Assembly: GCA_949299115.1 (NCBI GenBank)
Contig: CASFZH010000002.1
Coordinates: 62,001-126,000 of the forward strand
DNA: 64,000 bases
From: an uncultured Helicobacter sp.
GTDB lineage: Bacteria; Campylobacterota; Campylobacteria; Campylobacterales; Helicobacteraceae
Direction of reading: 5' to 3'
In this document: one piece after another, positions 9,922 through 18,761 of the stretch
How the letters are laid out: each line of letters starts with the position of its first letter
Position numbering within the stretch: position 1 is the first letter of the stretch
The notes under the pieces: generated by a model
Seen by the model: the letters and a program-made list of their open reading frames with translations, nothing else
Told to the model about the DNA's origin: nothing
The model's database searches: none
Program-made: the position numbers and the translations under genes

Positions 9922-9964
9922 AATCCCACAATTTGGAATCTTAAAGATTCCAAATTGTGGGATT
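9922..9964. repeat. 43-bp perfect palindrome between prpC and prpD
   Basis: Two 21-nt arms (9922-9942 and 9944-9964) are perfect reverse complements around a single-base loop (9943). The arms contain GGAATCTT/AAGATTCC. There is no U-run on either side, so it is not a typical terminator. It could be an RNA processing or stabilising hairpin, a protein-binding site, or a mobile palindromic repeat. Confidence 0.6.
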
Positions 9965-10117
9965 ATGAAATCTACACAAAGTTGCGTCATATTGTATTGA
10001 TTTAATATTCCTAATAAGACTTGTTGTCTTGTAAATAAAATCATTGGGGATATTACAAGCTATGTTATATAAATATGAGACAACTATTATGTATCAAATA
10101 CTTTTGAAAGGATTATC

Positions 10118-11566
10118 ATGGAAAATATGGGTATTTTAGAAGCAAAAAGAGCAGATTTTGATGGACTATTGACAGATATAGCAACGTATGTAACGCAAAA
10201 AAAAATTGTTTCTGACTTAGCATTTGAAACTGCAAAATATTGTTTTATGGATACACTTGGATGCGGGCTTTTAGCTTTAAGTTTTCCACAATGTACAAAA
10301 TTACTAGGACCAGTGGTAGATGGTGCAGAATTTGCACAAGGAGTAAGAGTTCCAGGTACGAGTTACAAGTTAGATCCAGAGAGAGGGGCATTTAATATTG
10401 GAGCTATGGTACGTTGGCTTGATTTTAATGACACGTGGCTTGCAGCAGAGTGGGGACATCCTAGTGATAATCTTGGAGCAATTTATGCTGTGGCAGATTA
10501 TATAAGTCGCAAAAATATTGCAAACGGCAAAGACGGTTTTATGTTAAAAGATATTTTGGAATATATGATAAAAGCCCATGAGATTCAAGGGATATTGGCA
10601 TTAGAAAATTCCTTTAACTCTGTCGGTTTAGACCATGTTTTATTGGTTAGAATCGCAAGTACCGCAGTCGCTTGTGCTATGCTTGGTGGAACTTTTGAGG
10701 AAGTCAGAAATGCGTTATCTTTGGCTTTTGTCGATGGTTCATCACTTAGGACATATCGACATGCCCCAAATACTGGTTCTAGAAAAAGTTGGGCGGCTGG
10801 TGATGCGAGTGCTAGAGGAGTGAATCTTGCTCTTAAGGCATTGATTGGAGAAATGGGATACCCAACTGCTATCTCTGCAAAATTTTGGGGATTTGAAGAT
10901 GTCAATATGAGAGGTAAAAAAATAGTGGTAAATCAAGAATTTGATAGCTATGTTATGGAAAATGTATTATTTAAGATTTCTTTCCCCGCTGAATTTCATG
11001 CTCAAACTGCTGTAGAATGTGCATTAAAGCTCCACAATGAAGTAAAAGATAGATTGGATTCCATTGATAAAATTGTTATCACAACACAAGAATCTGGACA
11101 TAGAATCATTAATAAAATAGGCGAATTAGCAAATCCTGCTGATAGAGATCATTGTATACAATATATGGTAGCGATCCCACTTATTTACGGTGAATTAAAA
11201 GCCGAACATTATGAAGATAGTATTGCAAGCAATCCACAAATTGATAAATTGAGAGAAAAAATGATAGTAGAAGTTGATGATAGATACACAAAGGAATATT
11301 TGGAATCTGACAAACGAAGTATTGCTAATGCCGTGCAGATTTTTTATAAAGATGGTAGTAAAAGTGCAAAAGTAGAGATAGAGTATCCAGTAGGACATAG
11401 GCGTAGGAGAGATGAGGGGATACCACTTTTAATTAAAAAATTTCATCATGCTATTGCCACACGATTAAGCCCCAAGAAATGTGAAAAAATTAAAGAAATT
11501 TTTGCTGATTCTGCAAAAGCTTATAATACACCCTTTGTTGCAATTAGTGAGCTTTTTGCTCTTTAA
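10118..11566 (+). CDS. prpD: 2-methylcitrate dehydratase PrpD
   Basis: MmgE/PrpD-family dehydratase of 482 aa that turns 2-methylcitrate into 2-methyl-cis-aconitate. Family features include the N-terminal DTLGCGLLAL segment and the conserved block ARGVNLALKALIGEMGYPTA in the middle. Length is normal. No acnD or prpF gene is nearby, in keeping with the PrpD-type route. It has its own ribosome site (AAAGGA) and is separated from prpC by 321 bp that carry a large palindrome, so it may be separately transcribed. A run of nine A occurs early in the coding sequence (10197-10205). Confidence 0.93.
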   Translation: MENMGILEAKRADFDGLLTDIATYVTQKKIVSDLAFETAKYCFMDTLGCGLLALSFPQCTKLLGPVVDGAEFAQGVRVPGTSYKLDPERGAFNIGAMVRWLDFNDTWLAAEWGHPSDNLGAIYAVADYISRKNIANGKDGFMLKDILEYMIKAHEIQGILALENSFNSVGLDHVLLVRIASTAVACAMLGGTFEEVRNALSLAFVDGSSLRTYRHAPNTGSRKSWAAGDASARGVNLALKALIGEMGYPTAISAKFWGFEDVNMRGKKIVVNQEFDSYVMENVLFKISFPAEFHAQTAVECALKLHNEVKDRLDSIDKIVITTQESGHRIINKIGELANPADRDHCIQYMVAIPLIYGELKAEHYEDSIASNPQIDKLREKMIVEVDDRYTKEYLESDKRSIANAVQIFYKDGSKSAKVEIEYPVGHRRRRDEGIPLLIKKFHHAIATRLSPKKCEKIKEIFADSAKAYNTPFVAISELFAL

Positions 11567-12411
11567 TCTTTATTGCTATTATTGACATAAGTAGCTTAAA
11601 ATTCGATTAATATGGAACCATCTGATTGATTGTATATTGTATTGAAAAATAGTCTGTATTGTAAATGGTTACACATATTTGTTTTGTAAAAATTCCTAAC
11701 TTGTGACAATGATTTTACACTAATGTAAGAGTAAGTTAGTATGACTTAGCTCTAATAATATAGAAGTTTGATAGTAAAAATGTCAAAATTTGTATGGTAA
11801 GAAAACTTTTATATATTTCTACATACATTAAGCAATGTTATTCCAAATCATAAACATGAGGATTGTAAAAATATATTTTGATTATTTTGTAGTGAGGAAT
11901 AAATACTTACAGAATCTGAAATGAAAGTAGCACTTCGAATCATCAAATAATTGATATTTATTTATAACATTTACCAAAATCATAAATCAACAAATAAGCA
12001 ACAAAATGTATCTTGTAATTATCAGAAAGCTCTAAGAAACATAATATCATTCATTTTATGATTCTAATATTATAATTAGAATATGCAATAAAATTGTCAA
12101 ATAAATATGGGAAGAATATATTTATAACTAATCATTTTCTGCAATAATGGCTATACATTGTAGACATAGTAATTTACTATACCCATACTATACTCCATGA
12201 TTCAACTATTCTATAAAATAATAAGTTTTCCTATTTTTATATACAATCATTATTAACATTGCACAACTCTTCTTACACAAGAATATTATTTGGTTATTAA
12301 AAAATGTGTCATTTTACATAAAAAGGTCTTGAGTATCTGAAAAATAATGTAAAATATACGTGCAGTTAGTTAGTGTTTTGTGCAAGATGTGATACATATC
12401 AAGGAGAAAAT
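11567..12411. other. 845-bp AT-rich intergenic region before ppk
   Basis: No supported gene, RNA or strong hairpin is seen on either strand. Short stop-rich frames only. It presumably contains the ppk promoter; a -10-like TAAAAT is present near 12350. Confidence 0.5.
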
Positions 12412-14538
12412 ATGCAAAAAGAAAAAATACAACAAACAGTAGAAGAAACGACACAAAAGGATATTTTTTTTAATCGAGAGTTAAGTTGGTTGCGATTTAA
12501 TACAAGAGTACTTAATGAAGCAAAGAATAATAAGTTGCCTCTATTGGAACGATTAAAGTTTTTAGCAATTTATAGCACAAATCTTGATGAATTTTATATG
12601 ATTCGTGTTGCTGGATTGCAAAGACTCTTTGCTAATGGTGTCATTGAAAGTGGTGCTGATAAGTTAACACCGCTAGAACAGTTAAGTGAGATTCGTTCTT
12701 ATATAAATCGCGAAAAACAAGAGGTGGAGACATTATATAATGAAATTAAAAAATTGCTTACAAAAGAAAAGCTTATATTGCGTAATTTTGGAGATTTAGA
12801 TTCTCGCACAAAACAAGAAATGCACAAGTATTTTAAGAATTATCTTTATCCCATTATCGTGCCTATTGTTGTTGATTCGGTGCATCCATTCCCACATTTA
12901 AACAATTTAAGTTTTGCTATTGCGTTGACTCTAAAAAATAAAGAAACTGGAGAAATTAAATATGGTATGGTTCGCATATCGCGAGTTTTAAAGCGATTTG
13001 TGCGTGTGAATCATGATTCTTTCGTTTTTACAGAAAGTATTGTTGGAGAGTTTGCAGAAGAATTATTTGAAGGTTATGAAACTCTTGCATATATGCCATT
13101 TCGTGTAACTAGAAATGCTGATATGGAAATAGAAGAAGACGAAGCAGATGATTTTATAGCTCTAATGAGTGAAAGTTTAAGGGCTAGAAAAAAAGGTGAA
13201 GTCGTACGATTAGAAGTTGGTATGGCTAATAAGGAATCTGAATATCAGAAACTTTTAGAATTTGTCAATAATCAATTAAGTGTACCAAAAGAAGATGTAT
13301 ATGAATACGCAACTCCTATTGGTTTTAATGCCTTTTGGGAATTAGTAGGATTAAAAGAGTATGCATATTTAACACTCCCCCAATATGTTGCCAAAATTTT
13401 ACCTCCATTAGATGATACAGGTGATATTTTTGATTGTATTGACAAAGGAGATATTTTATTGTTTCATCCGTATGAAAGCTTTGATTCTGTGGTAAATTTT
13501 ATTCAACAAGCAGCAAAAGACCCCGATGTATTGTCAATTCGAATGACACTTTATAGAGTGGGTAGAAATTCTCCAATTGTTAAAGCTTTAACAGAGGCAG
13601 CAGAAAATAAACAAGTAACGGTGCTTGTAGAGTTAAAGGCACGGTTTGATGAGGAAAATAATCTTCATTGGGCAAAAGCTTTGGAATCTGCTGGGGCTCA
13701 TGTCATTTATGGAGTTCCCAATTTGAAAGTACATGCAAAAATTGCCTTAGTTATTCGTAAAAGTGGCGATAAATTACACGAATATGTGCATCTTAGCTCT
13801 GGTAATTATAATGCACAAACTGCAAAAATCTATACAGATGTGAGTTTGTTTAGTGCCAATCCAACATTTGCAAAGGATGCAGTGAAGTTTTTTCACTCAT
13901 TATCTACAGGTAGCTCAAAACGGGCTAAACTTAATACACTCTATACTGCACCAACACAGATAAAAAGCAAACTTTTACAATTAATCGCTCAAGAAACCAC
14001 ACATAAAGAACAAGGTAAAATTATCATGAAAGCGAATGCTTGCGTGGATACAGATATTATTAATGCTTTATATAAAGCTTCACAAGCTGGAGTAAAAATA
14101 GATCTCATCATACGTGGGATTTGCTGTTTAAAACCTGGGGTAAAAGGTTTAAGTGAGAATATTCATGTATATTCTATTGTTGGTAAATACTTAGAGCATG
14201 CAAGGATCTATTACTTCAAGCATGCTAAAGAATCCATCTATTTTTCTAGTGCCGATATTATGCCGAGAAATCTGGAACGAAGAGTAGAGCTCTTGACGCC
14301 AGCCCTTGAAAATCATATATCTGAGAAACTTATGCAAATTCTAACATTGCAGCTCAATGACACTACACAACGTTATGAACTCAAAAGTGATGGTGAGTAT
14401 TATAAAGTTCCAGCAAAAGATATCGGATTATCCTCACAAGATTCATGGGAAAAAATGACAAACCAAATACATAATGCTAACAAAAAAGTTAATGAAAAAA
14501 TGCAAAGATTGGTTACACGAATGATGGGAGAATCGTGA
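12412..14538 (+). CDS. ppk: Polyphosphate kinase 1
   Basis: Transfers the gamma phosphate of ATP to polyphosphate chains. At 708 aa it is normal for PPK1. The N-terminal motif NRELSWLRFN is typical, and the two PLD-like active-site histidines are H441 in KVHAKIAL (the phosphorylated residue) and H596 in LEHARIYYF. The start ATG 12412 follows AAGGAG by five bases; a TTG-type start 39 bases upstream lacks such a site. It is flanked by 845 bp without genes upstream and by the dTDP-sugar locus downstream. Confidence 0.95.
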   Translation: MQKEKIQQTVEETTQKDIFFNRELSWLRFNTRVLNEAKNNKLPLLERLKFLAIYSTNLDEFYMIRVAGLQRLFANGVIESGADKLTPLEQLSEIRSYINREKQEVETLYNEIKKLLTKEKLILRNFGDLDSRTKQEMHKYFKNYLYPIIVPIVVDSVHPFPHLNNLSFAIALTLKNKETGEIKYGMVRISRVLKRFVRVNHDSFVFTESIVGEFAEELFEGYETLAYMPFRVTRNADMEIEEDEADDFIALMSESLRARKKGEVVRLEVGMANKESEYQKLLEFVNNQLSVPKEDVYEYATPIGFNAFWELVGLKEYAYLTLPQYVAKILPPLDDTGDIFDCIDKGDILLFHPYESFDSVVNFIQQAAKDPDVLSIRMTLYRVGRNSPIVKALTEAAENKQVTVLVELKARFDEENNLHWAKALESAGAHVIYGVPNLKVHAKIALVIRKSGDKLHEYVHLSSGNYNAQTAKIYTDVSLFSANPTFAKDAVKFFHSLSTGSSKRAKLNTLYTAPTQIKSKLLQLIAQETTHKEQGKIIMKANACVDTDIINALYKASQAGVKIDLIIRGICCLKPGVKGLSENIHVYSIVGKYLEHARIYYFKHAKESIYFSSADIMPRNLERRVELLTPALENHISEKLMQILTLQLNDTTQRYELKSDGEYYKVPAKDIGLSSQDSWEKMTNQIHNANKKVNEKMQRLVTRMMGES

Positions 14539-14645
14539 TTTTAATGTATTCAAATTACACCATTATTGCCTACTGTTATTGATGTGGTCCCAAAATATGA
14601 ATCATAAAGATGTATGCTGATTGCTAAAAATCAATAAATTTTGTG

Positions 14646-14651
14646 TATAAT
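14646..14651 (+). promoter_or_regulatory. Likely rmlA -10 box
   Basis: TATAAT preceded by TGTG, 38 bases before the rmlA start codon. It is the only strong -10 in the ppk-rmlA gap. Confidence 0.5.
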
Positions 14652-14688
14652 AATTTCATACTACATTATATGGTATTAATGAGGTTAC

Positions 14689-15606
14689 ATGAAAGGCATT
14701 ATTCTAGCTGGTGGGAGTGGCACAAGACTATATCCCACCACACTTACTGTATCAAAGCAACTTTTACCAGTTTATGACAAACCTATGATTTATTATCCTT
14801 TGTCCGTACTTATGCTTGCGAAAATACGTGAAATCTTGATTATTTCTACTCCAAAAGATACCCCCAGATTTAAAGAACTTTTTGGTAATGGCGATTGGCT
14901 TGGTATGTCAATAGATTATTGTGTGCAAAAATCTCCAGATGGTTTAGCACAAGGTTTAATTTTAGGGGCAAACTTTATACAAGATAAATGTATAGCCTTG
15001 ATTTTAGGTGATAATATCTTTTATGGACAAGGTTTTTCACCCATGCTTCAAAATGCTAAAAAGCAGGCAAAGAAAGGTTTTTCTACAATATTTTCCTATC
15101 ACGTTAATGATCCAAAGAGATTTGGTATTGTAGAAATAGATAAAAATGGCAATGCAATAAGCTTAGAGGAAAAACCAGATAAACCTAAAAGTAGCCTCGC
15201 TGTAACTGGATTATATTTTTATGATAATAAAGCTATTGAAATTGCAAAATCACTAAAGCCAAGTTCAAGAGGTGAATTAGAAATTACAGATGTAAATATT
15301 GCCTATCTTATGCAAAGAAAGCTTAAAACACAAAATCTTGGAAGAGGTTTTGCTTGGCTTGATACAGGGACACATGATAGCCTTATTGATGCTAGCACAT
15401 TTGTCCAAACTATCGAATTAAGACAGGGGACAAAGATTGCATGTTTAGAAGAAATAGCATTTTATAATGGTTGGATTACTGAGGAGCTATTGTCGAAAAG
15501 AATAGAAATTTTACAAAAAAATAGTTATGGTTTATATCTTAAACAAATCATGGAATCAACACACAATAAAAGCAATGGTGGGCTTCATAATGACACAACA
15601 AAATAA
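14689..15606 (+). CDS. rmlA: Glucose-1-phosphate thymidylyltransferase RmlA/RfbA
   Basis: Makes dTDP-glucose from dTTP and glucose-1-phosphate, the first step for dTDP-deoxysugars. The 305-aa protein carries the nucleotide-binding loop [14 protein letters not shown] and the [12 protein letters not shown] motif, plus the [10 protein letters not shown] and EEKPDKPKS segments of this family. A GAGG site precedes the ATG. Its 3' end overlaps the start of rmlB by 17 bases, so the two form one operon. The product would feed whichever dTDP-sugar the following genes build. Confidence 0.95.
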   Translation: MKGIILAGGSGTRLYPTTLTVSKQLLPVYDKPMIYYPLSVLMLAKIREILIISTPKDTPRFKELFGNGDWLGMSIDYCVQKSPDGLAQGLILGANFIQDKCIALILGDNIFYGQGFSPMLQNAKKQAKKGFSTIFSYHVNDPKRFGIVEIDKNGNAISLEEKPDKPKSSLAVTGLYFYDNKAIEIAKSLKPSSRGELEITDVNIAYLMQRKLKTQNLGRGFAWLDTGTHDSLIDASTFVQTIELRQGTKIACLEEIAFYNGWITEELLSKRIEILQKNSYGLYLKQIMESTHNKSNGGLHNDTTK

Positions 15607-16703
15607 GATGACTATATTGGTAACAGGTGGTGCTGGATTCATTGGTAGCAACTTTATTGAATATTTTTTATCACAATACCCTTACATTAATATTATAAAC
15701 TTAGACTTATTAACGTATGCGGCGGATATGAAAAATTTGGATTCGATAATAAATAATCCAAATCATAGTTTTATACAAGGTGATATTAATGATAAAAATT
15801 TATTAGAAAATCTTTTTGATAAATATAAATTTCAAGCGATTATTCATTTCGCAGCAGAGTCTCATGTTGATAATTCCATTACTGTTCCTGATATTTTTAT
15901 CACTACAAATGTTAATGGCACCCTTAATTTATTAGATGTCGCCTATAAGTTTTGGTTTCAATCTCCATTTGTACCCAAGAAAGGATTCTATAATACACTA
16001 TTTCACCATATTAGTACAGATGAAGTATTTGGTTCTTTGGGAGATTTCGGCTATTTTAATGAATCTAGTCCTTATGCACCAAATTCTCCTTATTCTGCCT
16101 CTAAAGCTTCTAGTGATTTTTTAGTTAGATCTTATTCTCATACATATGGTTTAAATGCAGTTATCACAAATTGTTCTAATAATTACGGACCAAAACAGCA
16201 TGATGAAAAACTTATTCCAACTATTATTCGCAATGCTTTACAAAATAAGGAGATTCCTATCTATGGAGATGGTAAAAACATTCGAGATTGGCTTTACGTA
16301 AAAGACCATGCAAGAAGTATCGACTGTATTTTTACTGCTACATTACAATCTATCAAAACAAACAATAATAACGGGGGGGGGGGGATATGTCTCCCATAAC
16401 AAATATTCGGAATCTCACATTCCTTATTTTAATACTTTTGCTATTGGAGCAAATGAAGAACATACAAATTATGCCATTGCTCGAAAAATTTGTGCCCACT
16501 TAGATATACAAATGCCTAAAAGTTATTCTTATGCAGAGCAAATAGCTTTTGTAAAGGATAGGGCTGGACATGACAAAAGGTATGCAATAGATTCCACAAA
16601 ATTACAAACCACTTTGGGTTGGAAACCACAAGAAAGTTTTAATAGTGGAATTGCAAAAACAATATATTGGTACATACAAAAATATAAAACGGAGTATGGA
16701 TAA
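15590..16703 (+). pseudogene. rmlB: dTDP-glucose 4,6-dehydratase RmlB/RfbB, out of frame at a G12 tract (phase variable)
   Basis: NAD-dependent SDR enzyme converting dTDP-glucose to dTDP-4-keto-6-deoxyglucose. The first segment (15590-16399) has VTGGAGFIGSNF, HISTDEVFGSL and the YSASK catalytic motif. The frame then breaks at twelve G (16373-16384) and ends GGGGICLP. The remaining C-terminal part (ANEEHTNYAIARKICAHLD ... TLGWKPQESF) lies in the next frame to 16703. With 11 or 14 G the two would form one protein of about 370 aa, slightly longer than the usual ~350 because of the Asn/Gly-rich loop encoded by the tract. This is a switchable gene currently OFF in this sequence, rather than a dead one. 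The start ATG 15590 lies inside the rmlA end. Confidence 0.9.
16373..16384 (+). repeat. G12 homopolymer tract inside rmlB
   Basis: Twelve consecutive G in the coding sequence of rmlB. Slippage by minus one or plus two bases restores the reading frame. Long G/C tracts are the usual contingency switches of surface-sugar genes in Campylobacter and Helicobacter. Confidence 0.9.
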
Positions 16704-17722
16704 TGCGAATTAATGCGTTCAATTCTAACGAAAAAATCTTACACTATACAAATAAAATTGACTACTTTCTAAATTCCCATAAAACACTCATTGTAACAGA
16801 GCTTGATTTAACAAACAAATGCAATCATAAATGTCCGGGCTGTTGTGGCAATAACGAAAATAATGCTGAGCTTACAAAAGAACAAATAGAATTTATCGTA
16901 GAGAATCTAAAAGTAATGGATAACAAAGGGGTAATTTTAAGTGGTGGAGGAGAACCAACTTGCTCACCACATTTTGAGTATGCCATATATTTGCTAAAAA
17001 GAGCAGGGCAAAATATAGGGTTAAACTCACATGGTATGAATCTCAATGAAAAATTCAACGAAATTATTGCACAAAATCTTGAGTACTTCCGAATTTCTCT
17101 TGATGCTGGAAGTCCAGAAATGTATAAAACAATACATGGTATGAAAGATTATCATTTTACAAAGACACTGCAAAACATTGAAAAATTTGCTATAACTAAA
17201 CAAAAAATGAAAAGTAAAATAAGTTTTGGAGTGGGGTTTTTAACAAGTAAGATTACACAAAGTGATATGGAATCATTTATTAAATTAGTAAAAGATAGAG
17301 GTGCAGATTTTGCACAATTTAGACCTTTTACAGGAGATACTTTAGATATTACTCCGCATCTACAAGAACTGAAAAATAAATATGAAGATTCAAATTTTAA
17401 GATTGTAGCAAGTTATCAAAAGTACAAAGAAATGCAGGATGTCAGTGTACGTGGTTATGACAAATGTCATGGTATGTTTTTTAGCACCGTGATTAGTGCA
17501 GATTTTAAGGTATGGGCATGTCTGCATTTTCGTCAAAGCAATAAACATTTTTTGGGTGATTTGAGAGAACAGAGTTTAGAACAGATATGGCGTGGAAATC
17601 GCATAAAAGAAGTCTATGAATCTATAGATTGTTCTCAATGCCCAATACTATGTCGTAATGATAGTTTCAATAAAACTTTAGATAAACTGCAACTTGATAT
17701 TGTTAATTCTGAATTTTTATAA
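16703..17722 (+). CDS. Radical SAM/SPASM-type protein in a dTDP-sugar locus
   Basis: Protein of 339 aa. The SAM-cluster motif C40-x3-C44-x2-C47 lies in LTNKCNHKCPGCCGN, and a GGGEP motif that binds SAM follows near residue 82. The C-terminal quarter has five more cysteines, in DKCHGM, VWACLHF and CSQCPILC, a SPASM- or twitch-like pattern for an extra Fe-S cluster. The start overlaps the rmlB stop by one base (TAATG), with GGAG just upstream. SPASM enzymes usually modify peptides, but its place between rmlB and an FdtA-like gene suggests a sugar nucleotide or glycan substrate. The exact reaction is unknown; I do not recognise a characterised homologue. Confidence 0.8.
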   Translation: MRINAFNSNEKILHYTNKIDYFLNSHKTLIVTELDLTNKCNHKCPGCCGNNENNAELTKEQIEFIVENLKVMDNKGVILSGGGEPTCSPHFEYAIYLLKRAGQNIGLNSHGMNLNEKFNEIIAQNLEYFRISLDAGSPEMYKTIHGMKDYHFTKTLQNIEKFAITKQKMKSKISFGVGFLTSKITQSDMESFIKLVKDRGADFAQFRPFTGDTLDITPHLQELKNKYEDSNFKIVASYQKYKEMQDVSVRGYDKCHGMFFSTVISADFKVWACLHFRQSNKHFLGDLREQSLEQIWRGNRIKEVYESIDCSQCPILCRNDSFNKTLDKLQLDIVNSEFL

Positions 17723-17751
17723 TGGTTATGTATATGCCTTACATATTTTGG

Positions 17752-17757
17752 TATAAT
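17752..17757 (+). promoter_or_regulatory. Extended -10 box before the FdtA-like gene
   Basis: TATAAT preceded by TGG, so it fits an extended -10 (TGnTATAAT). It lies 46 bases before the start codon and suggests that the FdtA-like gene can be transcribed separately from rmlAB. Confidence 0.5.
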
Positions 17758-17802
17758 ACAAATATATTAGTTCATTAAAATAAAAAATATAATAGAGGTA
17801 GT

Positions 17803-18225
17803 ATGGATTATGCATTATTGGATTTAGAAAGTTTCAGAAACAAAGAATCTTTTCTTGTAGCATGTCAAAAAGGTAAAAATTGTCCTTTTGAAATTAAACG
17901 CGTATTTTATATTTTCAATGTAAAAAAAGATGCAATAAGAGGGCAACATGCAAATAGAGAAACCAAATTTTTAATGATTGCACTTAGTGGTAGTTGCCAT
18001 ATTAAAATTGATAATGGTATAAAGCAAAAAATAATTGTACTTAATAATCCAAAGCAAGGTTTGTATGTTGGAAAAATGCTTTGGAAAGAAATGTATAATT
18101 TTTCAAAGGATTCCATACTTCTGGTTATGGCAAATACGCTATACAATGAAAGTGAATATATTAGTGATTATCAACTGTATCAAAATATAATGAAAAACGG
18201 GGGGGGGGGGGTGGGTAGTTTGTAA
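17803..18225 (+). CDS. FdtA/WxcM-like dTDP-sugar ketoisomerase, ends at a G13 tract
   Basis: Cupin protein of 140 aa similar to FdtA/QdtA, which move the keto group of dTDP-4-keto-6-deoxyglucose from C4 to C3 on the way to Fuc3NAc or Qui3NAc. PFEIKRVFYIFNV and LYVGKMLWKEMYNFS are family motifs. The usual RGxHAHK active-site segment reads RGQHANRE here, so the second histidine is replaced by asparagine and activity is uncertain. The last residues (NGGGGVGSL) are encoded by thirteen G. All three frames stop within about 36 bases after the tract, so slippage changes only the tail. A GAGG site precedes the ATG. No FdtB aminotransferase is nearby. Confidence 0.75.
   Translation: MDYALLDLESFRNKESFLVACQKGKNCPFEIKRVFYIFNVKKDAIRGQHANRETKFLMIALSGSCHIKIDNGIKQKIIVLNNPKQGLYVGKMLWKEMYNFSKDSILLVMANTLYNESEYISDYQLYQNIMKNGGGGVGSL
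18199..18211 (+). repeat. G13 homopolymer tract at the end of the FdtA-like gene
   Basis: Thirteen consecutive G. Present frame ends in GVGSL; 12 G would give a tail WVVCNYLAPAA, and 11 G would stop at once. The tract may once have switched fusion to a downstream domain. Confidence 0.85.
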
Positions 18226-18273
18226 TTATTTAGCCCCTGCTGCATAAAAATTATGAACTAAAAACTTATTTAA

Positions 18274-18546
18274 ATGCGAGTATTTAGTGATAAAACCCAT
18301 AAGAAGCTAGAGCAGATAGTTATTGCTTTAGCCGGTTCATGTGAGTTTGTATTAGATAACGGTTACATAAAAGAAAACGTTATTTTAAATCGTCCAGACT
18401 TGGGATTATATATTGGTAAAAATATGTGGCGTGAGATGAAGAATTTTTCACAAGACTGTCGATTAATAATATTAGCAAATGACTATTATGATGAGAGTGA
18501 ATATATAAGAAATTATGACGATTTTTTACAATATATTTCCCATTAA
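18274..18546 (+). pseudogene. Truncated second FdtA/WxcM-like copy
   Basis: Ninety codons matching only the C-terminal two thirds of an FdtA-like cupin: THKKLEQ, LAGSCEFVLDNG, LYIGKNMWREMKNFS, DESEYIRNY. It is a close paralogue of the gene just upstream. The N-terminal strands and the first active-site residue are absent, the ATG directly follows a stop codon, and there is no ribosome site. In another frame just upstream (18246-18284), KNYELKTYLNAS looks like a piece of an FdtA N-terminus, consistent with an internal deletion in a former full copy. Probably not functional, though a short product is possible. Confidence 0.6.
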
Positions 18547-18686
18547 ATTCTAATCAATTTCAAAAGTAACCAATATCCAAGATGTTTTGCATAAATGTTC
18601 CAATTATTCTAAGCCTTTGTCACTAAATATAGCTGTCTCGATCTTTTCATCGTTATTTGCGTAAAAGATTGGTATTGCACACTTCC

Positions 18687-18710
18687 ATATAATAACTAAC
18701 ATTATTATAT
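18687..18710. terminator. Possible bidirectional terminator hairpin
   Basis: Perfect 9-bp arms ATATAATAA / TTATTATAT around a 6-nt loop, between the converging FdtA-like remnant and the regulator gene. It is AT-only, so the stem is weak. Confidence 0.35.
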
Positions 18711-18761
18711 GCTAATCGATGAGAATACTTATTAAATTTATGCGAATTGCTGGTTTTTTCT

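Noticed and set aside
10197-10205. A9 run in prpD as a phase-variable site
   Set aside because: The frame is intact, and runs of this length are frequent in this AT-rich genome.
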